From positions 1-5,537 of the forward strand of contig JBKCCF010000201.1 of the NCBI GenBank assembly GCA_046305255.1: DNA of 5,537 nucleotides. The letters run 5' to 3'. Position 1 is the first letter of the stretch. The number at the start of each line of letters is the position of its first letter. The notes beneath the pieces were generated by a model that saw only the letters and a list, made by a program, of their open reading frames with translations, had not been told where the DNA came from and made no database searches. Below are positions 1 through 5,537 of the stretch, in pieces. Origin of the DNA: UBA6136 sp046305255 (GTDB lineage: Bacteria > Pseudomonadota > Gammaproteobacteria > Methylococcales > Methylococcaceae). The position numbers were made by a program, and so were the translations under genes.

Positions 1-1651
1 GTCCTGCGACATCGCGCCCATTGATGGCGGTCAGTCGCCCCCTGACGACCGGGTAGAGCGCGCTGCCCTTGATGCCACTGTGCTGCAGCAGAGCCCGGAA
101 AGGCTCACGGTCGGCGTCAAACAGGTTCAGCGCAAAATGATTCGGCGCATCGACCGGGAGTTGTTGTTGCCACTGTTGAATCAACTCGGTGCGTACCAAA
201 AAAATGATCTGCATCGCCGTTAGGGTAATGCTGAAGGCCAGAATTTGGGTGATTCCCAGTCGAGGCTGACGGGCAAGGTGTTGCAAGCCCAGCCGTGTCG
301 GCAGGCTCACCCTTGGCATCAACTGTCGCGCCAAGCGGAGCAGTCCGAAGGCCAGACTGGCAAAGCCAGCCAGGATACCGGCACATACACCCAGCACGGT
401 CAGCGTCGACGTCCAGTCACCGGTGTAGCGCCACAGCAGCAGGGCCAACGTCAAGCTCGCCGAGCCGTAGATGAGAAGGGCACTCGCAGGCAGCGGTTCC
501 AACTCCCGCCGCAGCACCCGCAATGGCGGCAGACGCTTGAGTCGCAGTATGGGCGGCAGCGAGAATCCGAACAGAATCAGCATCCCGGTAGCTAATCCAA
601 ACAGCCACGATAACGGGCCGGTTGGGGCCAAACCGGCTGGCAGCAAGTTTCCGACCAGATGCACCATCAGTTGCTGCAGTCCCCAGCCCGCGATACAGCC
701 AAAACTGGTGGTTAGCAGGCCGACAAACAGAAACTGCCACAGGGCAATGCCGAGGATATCCCGCTCGCTGGCGCCGAGACATTTCATAATGGCCATGAGA
801 TCAAAATGCCGCTCGGTGTAACGGCGTGCGCTCATGGCGATAGCGACACCGGCAATCAGAACAACCGCGATGCTGGCCAGTCCCAGAAACCGTTCAGCCC
901 GCACAATGGCATTTCCCAGTTCGGGCCGATCCTCATTGATATCGCTAATATGCTGGCCAGTCTGCAGTTGCGGTTTCAGCCATGCTTTCAGACGGCCGAT
1001 CGCGGTTGGAGGGCCGCTGAACAGCGAATAATAGTGAACGTGGCTGCCGGGTTGGACGATGCGGGTTGCCGCCAAATCAGCTGAATTGATCAACACGCGG
1101 GGCGACAAACTATAGATGTCGCCCCGTCGGTCGGGCTCGTAGTCGATCAGCCGCGTGACCCGCAAGGCCCGTTCCCCGACGGTGATGGTATCGCCCAGTT
1201 TGAGTTGCAGGTGGGTCAATACCCGAGGCTCGACCCAGGCTTCACCCAATGCCGGCACCGCATGGATCTCGCTGACGGCCTCGGTTGCGGAACTGGTTTT
1301 AAGGGCGCCCCTTAGGGGATAACCCTCCGGTATTGCCTTGACACCCACCAGCAACAGAGCCTCATTTTCGACCAGCATGCTGGAAAACTCCGCGGTCACT
1401 GCCGATTTGAGCCCCAGATCGCGCGCCTGTTGTTGCCAGTGGGTTGGCGGAACCTGGTGCCCATTGATCGAAAGATCGGCGCCAAGAAACTCAGCCGCCT
1501 GTCGGGTCATGGTGCGCTCCAGCCGATCACCCAGCAGACTAACCGCTGTTGCGGCAGTGACTGCGATGAACAGCGCCAGCACCAGCAAGGTCAATTCGCC
1601 GCTACGCCAGTCACGAGCCAAAAGTTTGAGAGCCAGACCGGGGTGGTTCAT
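1..1651 (-). CDS. ybbP: YbbP-like FtsX-family ABC transporter permease (3' end cut off by window edge)
   Basis: This is the inner-membrane subunit predicted to pair with the YbbA ATPase encoded just upstream. The frame is open for 550 residues from the ATG at 1651 (begins MNHPGLALKLLARDWRSGE) to the left edge with no stop. E. coli YbbP is about 800 residues, so roughly the last third is missing. A first membrane helix lies near residues 20-40, followed by a periplasmic MacB-PCD-like domain to about 250. An FtsX block has helices near 255-273, 301-323 and 347-365, with the cytoplasmic coupling motif MAIMKCLGAS (286-295) between the first two. Further hydrophobic segments lie near 391-407, 415-438 and 467-486. 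A second periplasmic domain begins with QQWQQQLP and YPVVRGRLTAIN, both typical of YbbP. No frameshift was found in the full reverse-strand read. The start overlaps the ybbA stop as ATGA and has only a weak GAG upstream, so translation is probably coupled. The family assignment is secure. The transported or extracted substrate is inferred to be lipidic. Confidence 0.93.
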   Translation of the reverse strand, partial: MNHPGLALKLLARDWRSGELTLLVLALFIAVTAATAVSLLGDRLERTMTRQAAEFLGADLSINGHQVPPTHWQQQARDLGLKSAVTAEFSSMLVENEALLLVGVKAIPEGYPLRGALKTSSATEAVSEIHAVPALGEAWVEPRVLTHLQLKLGDTITVGERALRVTRLIDYEPDRRGDIYSLSPRVLINSADLAATRIVQPGSHVHYYSLFSGPPTAIGRLKAWLKPQLQTGQHISDINEDRPELGNAIVRAERFLGLASIAVVLIAGVAIAMSARRYTERHFDLMAIMKCLGASERDILGIALWQFLFVGLLTTSFGCIAGWGLQQLMVHLVGNLLPAGLAPTGPLSWLFGLATGMLILFGFSLPPILRLKRLPPLRVLRRELEPLPASALLIYGSASLTLALLLWRYTGDWTSTLTVLGVCAGILAGFASLAFGLLRLARQLMPRVSLPTRLGLQHLARQPRLGITQILAFSITLTAMQIIFLVRTELIQQWQQQLPVDAPNHFALNLFDADREPFRALLQHSGIKGSALYPVVRGRLTAINGRDVAG

Positions 1652-2331
1652 GGCTGAGCTCGTTGCCGGTCGGCGACAACCTTGCCGCTATCCAGCCGGA
1701 TGGTCCGTGCGCAACGCGCGGCCAGACCTTCATCATGGGTGACCAGCAGCAGGGTGGTGTAATTGCCTTGGTTCAGTTGAAACAGCAGGTCGATAATGCT
1801 TGCGCCGGTTCGGCTGTCGAGATTGCCAGTAGGCTCATCGGCAAACAGAATCGCAGGGCCGGTCACGAAAGCGCGGGCCAGCGCCACCCGTTGCTGTTCA
1901 CCTCCCGATAACTGGCGGGGGTAGTGACGAATACGCGCTGAAAGACCGACCTGATCCAGCATCGACAGCGCTCTGTCACCCGCGTCCGCTGTCCCCTTGA
2001 GTTCCAGCGGCAGCATTACATTTTCGTAGGCGGTCAGATGCGGCAGTAATTGAAATGACTGAAACACGAAGCCAACGTGCTGACCCCGCACCCTGGCGCG
2101 GCCATCCTCATTCATTTCGGTTATGCAGTGGCCTGCCAACCAGACTCGCCCCTCGGAGGGGGCATCCAGCCCTGCGAGCAAACCCAGCAGCGTAGATTTC
2201 CCCGAGCCGGATGCCCCAACAATAGCCAGGGTTTCGCCCGGTTTGATCGCAAGGTCTACTGCTGTCAATATATCCAGCCGACCGTCGGCGGTGGTCACGT
2301 GTTTACCCAGACCCTCTGCCTGTATCGCCAT
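1648..2331 (-). CDS. ybbA: YbbA-like ABC transporter ATP-binding protein
   Basis: This is the cytoplasmic ATPase that should energise the YbbP permease (LolD/MacB-type family). It has 227 residues from the ATG at 2331, close to the E. coli YbbA length. All ABC motifs are intact: Walker A GASGSGKST (39-47), Q-loop Q91 in FVFQSF, signature LSGGEQQ (141-147), Walker B ILFADE (161-166) with catalytic E166, the following PTGNLD, and the switch histidine H199 in LVTHD. An AGGA sits 5 nt upstream of the 2331 ATG and only 2 nt from the ATG at 2334, which favours 2331. A farther in-frame ATG at 2373 would add 14 residues absent from the E. coli protein and would overlap the tesA start. The stop overlaps the ybbP start by ATGA, indicating one operon. 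tesA is divergent about 34 bp away. The family is certain, and the specific YbbA name rests on sequence likeness plus synteny. Confidence 0.95.
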   Translation of the reverse strand: MAIQAEGLGKHVTTADGRLDILTAVDLAIKPGETLAIVGASGSGKSTLLGLLAGLDAPSEGRVWLAGHCITEMNEDGRARVRGQHVGFVFQSFQLLPHLTAYENVMLPLELKGTADAGDRALSMLDQVGLSARIRHYPRQLSGGEQQRVALARAFVTGPAILFADEPTGNLDSRTGASIIDLLFQLNQGNYTTLLLVTHDEGLAARCARTIRLDSGKVVADRQRAQP

Positions 2332-2340
2332 CATTGTCCT
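2329..2340 (-). promoter_or_regulatory. ybbA ribosome binding site and start
   Basis: Read on the minus strand, AGGA (2340-2337) is followed by CA and two adjacent in-frame ATG codons at 2334 and 2331. The second ATG has a 5-nt spacer and the first only 2 nt, so the site selects 2331 as the likelier start and argues against the upstream ATG at 2373. Confidence 0.6.
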
Positions 2341-2365
2341 GTTCAAAGCCACTGTATCCCTTGTA

Positions 2366-2998
2366 ATGTTCATGATCCGATTGCTTGTCTCATGCCTGCT
2401 AGTGTCCTTTTCCTGTCTGCTGAATGCCCAAACCCTGCTGGTCCTGGGCGACAGTATCAGCGCAGCCTATGGTTTGGACCGTGTTGAACAGGGCTGGGTT
2501 GCCCTGTTACAGCAGCGTTTGGCACCGCAGGGCGTTGACGTCGTCAACGCCAGTATTTCCGGTGACACCACGGCTGGAGGTCTGGCCCGGTTTGACCCCC
2601 TGCTGGAGCGAACCCAACCTGCGATTGTCATCATAGAACTGGGTGGCAACGACGGCCTACGAGGGCTCACACCGGCACAGATGCAGGCCAATTTGGTAGA
2701 ACTCATCGCGCGTGCCAGAAAACGGGGCGCCAAGGTCTTGCTACTGGGGATGAAAATGCCGCCCAATTATGGCAAGCGATACGCTGATATGTTCCAGACT
2801 GTCTATGCCGATGTTGCCAAAAGCCAGGGTGTCGCGCTGGTGCCCTTTTTACTGGATGGTGTCGGCGGCCATGATGACCTGATGCAGGCTGATGGCATAC
2901 ACCCCAATCTGGCGGCCCAACCGTTGCTGCTGAATCAGGTCATGCCGTTTCTGCAACCACTGATTGGCGCAGGCAACCTGCCCAGTACAACCCGTTAG
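2366..2998 (+). CDS. tesA: TesA: periplasmic GDSL/SGNH hydrolase (thioesterase I / lysophospholipase L1)
   Basis: This enzyme hydrolyses acyl-thioesters, lysophospholipids and other esters in the periplasm; E. coli TesA is known as thioesterase I, protease I and lysophospholipase L1. The 210-residue product begins with a signal peptide: a short n-region with R5, a hydrophobic core at 6-19, and LNA before Q22 as a likely signal peptidase I site. The mature protein opens TLLVLGDSISAAYG. All SGNH blocks are present: nucleophile S30 in GDS, oxyanion-hole G66 in ASISGDT, N95 in LGGNDGLRG, and D176/H179 in DGIHPN. PPNYGKRY (132-139) is also typical of TesA. No Shine-Dalgarno is evident. The in-frame ATG at 2372 is an equally possible start and would remove only MF. 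The gene is divergent from ybbA-ybbP as in E. coli, which supports orthology and a shared role in lipid handling. A HopJ-like gene follows after 57 bp and is possibly co-transcribed. Confidence 0.95.
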   Translation: MFMIRLLVSCLLVSFSCLLNAQTLLVLGDSISAAYGLDRVEQGWVALLQQRLAPQGVDVVNASISGDTTAGGLARFDPLLERTQPAIVIIELGGNDGLRGLTPAQMQANLVELIARARKRGAKVLLLGMKMPPNYGKRYADMFQTVYADVAKSQGVALVPFLLDGVGGHDDLMQADGIHPNLAAQPLLLNQVMPFLQPLIGAGNLPSTTR

Positions 2999-3055
2999 TC
3001 GCAGCCGTATCAGGCGGATAATCCTTCAATCCAATATCCCAGCTCAGGAAACACC

Positions 3056-3418
3056 ATGACCAGCCTTGAAAACTTCCTACACACGGTACGGCAAGGCCAA
3101 CCCGTGTCCTTTGATGACACTATTGCCCAGATTGCCGCCCACTACCGCTATGTGCCGACAGGCTTCAGCAACGGTCTGGACGATGCCCGACTCGACAATG
3201 CCGCAGGCGTCAACGAGGGCTCCTGCAAGATTTTCAGCTTTGCCCGCATTAATGGACTGACTGAAGCCGAAACCCTTGGTTTGTTTGGCGACTTCTATCG
3301 ACGTGATGTGCTGGGCAATCCTGTCGGCACTGATCATCGCAATATCCGCAACTTCATGCAGTATGGCTGGGAGGGCATAGTGTTTGAAGGAGAGGCGTTG
3401 TTACCTGTCGAGGCCTGA
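3056..3418 (+). CDS. HopJ-family protein (HopJ type III effector-like, function unknown)
   Basis: This small, probably cytoplasmic protein of 120 residues has no signal peptide or membrane segment. The whole length fits the HopJ family. Landmarks are the N-terminal FDDTIAQI (19-26), Y30 with VPTGFSNG (33-40), DNAAGVNEGSCKIFSFA (47-63), the LFGDFYRRDVL stretch (76-86), and the very conserved GTDHRNIRNFM (91-101) followed by WEGIVFEG (105-112). An AGGA at 3046-3049 lies 6 nt before the ATG, so the start is well supported. The family is named after a Pseudomonas syringae type III effector candidate. As I know it, the family is also widespread in bacteria with no such secretion system, and nothing here points to secretion. 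The gene is 57 bp downstream of tesA on the same strand, so it may share that transcript, and it faces the TPR-glycosyltransferase gene. Its biochemical activity is unknown. Family confidence is high. Confidence 0.88.
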   Translation: MTSLENFLHTVRQGQPVSFDDTIAQIAAHYRYVPTGFSNGLDDARLDNAAGVNEGSCKIFSFARINGLTEAETLGLFGDFYRRDVLGNPVGTDHRNIRNFMQYGWEGIVFEGEALLPVEA

Positions 3419-3444
3419 TCGTCATTTAAGACAGGCACATGATG

Positions 3445-3471
3445 AAAAGCGGTGCCGGACGGCCGGTTGCC
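3445..3471 (-). terminator. possible weak intrinsic terminator of the TPR-glycosyltransferase gene
   Basis: Immediately after the minus-strand stop codon, an imperfect hairpin can be drawn (3451-3471). Two CCGG arms flank a 4-nt loop, extended by a G-T wobble and an outer GG/CC pair with one bulge. On the minus strand it is followed by GCTTTTC. The stem is short and the T run is only four long, so it may be non-functional. On the plus strand no T run follows it, so it does not explain termination after the HopJ-like gene. Confidence 0.25.
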
Positions 3472-5483
3472 TAACCCAGGTCCCTCAGCCTCGCCAACAC
3501 CTCACCGATCACGCTGGACCAGTCGCCAGCTACCGGCTGCCTGAACAGGGTTGCTGTCGGGTACCAGGGACTGTCCGTGCGGTCGTGCATCCAGCGGAAA
3601 TCGGGGGTATAGGGCAAAAGTATCCATACCGGTTTTGCCAGTGCCCCGGCTAAATGCGCAAGCGAAGTATCGACCGAGATTACAAGATCCATAGCATTGA
3701 TCAGGGCGGCGGTTTCGGAGAAATCGCGGAGCTCGTGGGTGTGCGACTGGAGGTGGGGTGTGGCTGAAAAAACTGAAATATCCTTTTCGCGGCATTCGTT
3801 CTGCAGGCAATGAAATGAGAAAGGCAGATCCAGCAGGGGCTGCAATAATTCAAGCGTGAGACTGCGGTTGTGGTCGTTTTCATGGGTGGCAGAGCCCGAC
3901 CATGCCAGTCCGATCCGTGGGTGTGATGCGATGCCCAAGCGTCGTTGCCATCGCTGTTGTGTGTCGCTGTCAGGACGCAAATAGGGGGTTGCGCTGGGCA
4001 CTGTGTCAAGCTCGGTTTTCAGGGCAAGCGGAAGACTCATCATGGGGCAATGAAAATCAAAAGGGGGAAAATCGCCACCCTCGTCCAGCAGGGTGACGTC
4101 ATCCCCGAGGCTGTTTAACAGCGCCTTAAGCGAGGCAGGGACAGCAAGCATGACCTTCACCCGCAGCTTAAGCAATAGCGGAATGTAGCGGCAGAATTGA
4201 ATGGTGTCGCCCAGTCCCTGTTCGGCGTGCACCAGCAGCGTTTTATTGTCGAGTGACTGTTCGCCCAGCCATAGTGGCTGGGCGAACTGAGGCCTGAACT
4301 TATCGGCCTGATCACGCTTCCAGCGCCACTCGTAAAGCGCCCAGCCTTCCCTGAATTCACCCGCCAGCAATTTTGCAATCGCCTTGTTCCAGTGCGCCTG
4401 GACATAGTCCGGCTTGAGTGCAATCGCCCGGTCATAGCTCTCGGACGCCGCTACAGTGCGCTTGTCTTCCAACAGGGCATTGCCGCGGTTGTAGTAGGCC
4501 TCTGGATAGTCTGGCCTCAAGGCAATCGCCCGGTCTAAGCTTTCTATCGCCTCGTTGTAGCGTCGGAGTGCCATCAGCGGGTTGCCACGGTTGGAGATGG
4601 CTTCGGCATAGTCAGGTTTAAGGGCGATTGCCTGATCATAGCTGTCAATGGCAGCACTCAATTGCTTCAGCCCCATCAGGGCGTTGCCACGGTCAGAATA
4701 GGCCTGGACATAATCCGGTTTCAGGGCAATTGCCCGGTCATAGCTATCGACGGCTTCGCTGAATCGTTGCAACCCCAGCAACGCGTTGCCCCGGTTGTAA
4801 AACGCCTCGGCATAATCCGGCTTGAGGGCAATGGCGCGGTTGTAACTCTCTATGGCTTCAGCCGGGCGTAGCAGTTCTATCAGGGCATTGCCACGGTTGG
4901 AATGGGCTTCGGTATAGTCCGGTCGTAGCGTTACCGCCCGTTCATAACTGTCTGCTGCTTCGCTGTAACGCCGTAATTTCATCAGGACGTTGCCACGGTT
5001 GGAGTAGGCCTCTGCAAAACCGGGCCTGAGGGCAATAGCCTGATCGTGACTGTCCAGGGCAGCACCATAGCGGTGGAGGTCCATCAGCGCGTTGCCACGA
5101 TTGGTAAGCGCTTCGGCGTAATCCGGCTTGAGTGCGATGGCCTTGTCATAGCTTTCTACCGCCTCATTGAGTTGCCTGAGATCCCTCAGAACCAGCCCCC
5201 GATTGGAGTGGGCCGCTGCCTGTTTTGGATTCGCCTTGATTGCCTGATCCATAAGATCCAAGGCCTGTACCGAATCCCCGGTCTGATAAGCGATGACGCC
5301 TAACAGATGGAGTGAATCAAAATGCCGGGGATCCTGGCTCAGGGCTTCCTCGTAAAGCAGCCGCGCGTCCTGCATCAGCCCCTCTCGGTGTAAGGCAAGG
5401 CCTCGCACGAACAGTTCGGCGGCCCGCGCCATCTTTTTGGGATTTGATTTTTTAGTGGGGGGGATACGGGCTGACGGACGCAT
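3471..5483 (-). CDS. tetratricopeptide-repeat protein with C-terminal glycosyltransferase-9-like domain
   Basis: The product has 670 residues from the ATG at 5483 and no signal peptide, so it is probably cytoplasmic. Residues 21-360 form ten 34-residue TPR units. The later ones are near consensus (AEAYSNRGNALL... DRAIALKPDY), and a degenerate eleventh unit with EGWALYEWRWKR (379-390) leads into the C-terminal domain. That domain (about 395-670) resembles GT-B glycosyltransferases of the GT9 or heptosyltransferase-like type. It contains HAEQGLGDTIQFCRY (419-433), IGLAWSGSATHENDHNRS (524-541), DLVISVDTSLAHLAGALAKP (599-618) and a tail with WILLPYTPDFRWMHDR (620-635) and DSPWYP. TPR modules bind proteins or peptides, so a protein-targeted sugar transferase is plausible, but donor and acceptor are unknown. 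The start is uncertain. No ribosome site is seen at 5483 or at the in-frame ATG 5432 (M18, just before the first TPR), and the frame stays open upstream to the window edge. C tracts surround the start. The gene converges on the HopJ-like gene. Confidence 0.88.
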   Translation of the reverse strand: MRPSARIPPTKKSNPKKMARAAELFVRGLALHREGLMQDARLLYEEALSQDPRHFDSLHLLGVIAYQTGDSVQALDLMDQAIKANPKQAAAHSNRGLVLRDLRQLNEAVESYDKAIALKPDYAEALTNRGNALMDLHRYGAALDSHDQAIALRPGFAEAYSNRGNVLMKLRRYSEAADSYERAVTLRPDYTEAHSNRGNALIELLRPAEAIESYNRAIALKPDYAEAFYNRGNALLGLQRFSEAVDSYDRAIALKPDYVQAYSDRGNALMGLKQLSAAIDSYDQAIALKPDYAEAISNRGNPLMALRRYNEAIESLDRAIALRPDYPEAYYNRGNALLEDKRTVAASESYDRAIALKPDYVQAHWNKAIAKLLAGEFREGWALYEWRWKRDQADKFRPQFAQPLWLGEQSLDNKTLLVHAEQGLGDTIQFCRYIPLLLKLRVKVMLAVPASLKALLNSLGDDVTLLDEGGDFPPFDFHCPMMSLPLALKTELDTVPSATPYLRPDSDTQQRWQRRLGIASHPRIGLAWSGSATHENDHNRSLTLELLQPLLDLPFSFHCLQNECREKDISVFSATPHLQSHTHELRDFSETAALINAMDLVISVDTSLAHLAGALAKPVWILLPYTPDFRWMHDRTDSPWYPTATLFRQPVAGDWSSVIGEVLARLRDLG
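4404..5219 (-). repeat. eight tandem 102-bp coding repeats (TPR units 3-10)
   Basis: Residues 89-360 of the TPR-glycosyltransferase protein are encoded by eight consecutive 102-bp units with boundaries at 5219, 5117, 5015, 4913, 4811, 4709, 4607 and 4505. The units are alike at the DNA level as well as in protein. Plus-strand blocks such as CGTTGCCACGGTTGGA and ATAGTCCGG or ATAATCCGGCTTGAG recur at that period. Synonymous differences are scattered through the units, so the array is not a very recent clean duplication. The two N-terminal TPR units (residues 21-88) are much more divergent. Confidence 0.9.
5457..5463 (-). repeat. homopolymer tract, C7 on the coding strand
   Basis: Seven G on the plus strand read as seven C on the coding strand, within codons 7-9 (Ile-Pro-Pro) of the TPR-glycosyltransferase frame as started at 5483. 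A run of six A (5450-5455 region) follows directly after ACT. If translation really starts at 5432, the tract lies in the leader. Confidence 0.85.
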
Positions 5484-5487
5484 AACA

Positions 5488-5495
5488 GGGGGGGG
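5488..5495 (-). repeat. homopolymer tract, C8 just upstream of the predicted start
   Basis: Eight G on the plus strand (eight C on the coding strand) end 4 nt before the ATG at 5483. An AAGG that could act as a weak ribosome site lies beyond the tract, 15 nt from the ATG, which is too far for an ordinary site. If the open frame extends upstream, the tract would instead encode prolines. Confidence 0.85.
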
Positions 5496-5537
5496 TTGCC
5501 TTGGCCGGTAGTGGGTTCCCCAGGAGTGGGCTTCAGT

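Noticed and set aside
245..1084. Plus-strand and opposite-frame open frames inside the permease region
   Set aside because: They are shadows of the 550-codon YbbP frame, have low-complexity compositions, and show no recognisable domain.
2123..2365. In-frame upstream extension of the tesA reading frame (291-residue version)
   Set aside because: It runs antisense through the conserved N-terminal half of ybbA, and the signal peptide and SGNH block I place the real start at 2366 or 2372.
2362..2367. TGTAAT as a -10 element for tesA
   Set aside because: It overlaps the ATG at 2366 and has no -35 at a suitable distance.
2332..2373. Longer ybbA start at the ATG at 2373
   Set aside because: The added residues are absent from the E. 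coli protein, no ribosome site precedes it, and AGGA sits correctly for 2331.
2387..2398. LVSC in the TesA leader as a lipoprotein lipobox
   Set aside because: The cysteine is at residue 10, which leaves too short a hydrophobic region, and the LNA site before Q22 matches the known TesA processing point.
3017..3022. GATAAT as a -10 element for the HopJ-like gene
   Set aside because: No matching -35 hexamer lies about 17 bp upstream, so it is not distinguishable from chance.
4404..5219. Regularly spaced repeats resembling a CRISPR array
   Set aside because: The period is 102 bp, the repeats are inexact, and the frame encodes textbook TPR units throughout.

Overview
The window looks like ordinary chromosomal DNA from a gammaproteobacterium, with moderately high GC by eye. 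The strongest clue is the divergent tesA / ybbA-ybbP arrangement. It matches the Escherichia coli locus in gene order and orientation, and the three products resemble their E. coli counterparts along their length (judged from memory of the families, not by a search). The genus cannot be named from the sequence alone.

Layout from left to right. On the minus strand, 1-1651 holds the first 550 residues of a YbbP-like FtsX-family ABC permease that runs off the left edge. It overlaps by four bases (ATGA) with the ATPase gene ybbA (1648-2331, minus). About 34 bp separate ybbA from tesA (2366-2998, plus), which encodes a signal-peptide-bearing GDSL/SGNH hydrolase. After 57 bp, a 120-residue HopJ-family protein follows on the same strand (3056-3418). 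A 52-bp convergent gap then leads to the 3' end of a large minus-strand gene (3471-5483). That gene encodes about ten tetratricopeptide repeats fused to a glycosyltransferase-9-like C-terminal domain. Its 5' end is uncertain because the frame stays open to the right edge.

How the genes relate. YbbA and YbbP should form an inner-membrane ABC complex of the MacB/LolCDE/FtsX mechanotransmission type. TesA should be a periplasmic lipid ester/thioester hydrolase. The conserved divergent pairing suggests that the complex presents or extracts hydrophobic substrates for TesA. The HopJ-like gene may be co-transcribed with tesA, but nothing shows a functional link. The TPR-glycosyltransferase gene appears independent.

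I found no mobile element, CRISPR array, RNA gene or clearly new system. The points most worth a second look are the homopolymeric C tracts at the 5' end of the TPR-glycosyltransferase gene, its very regular 102-bp coding repeats, and the extremely compact tesA/ybbA start region.
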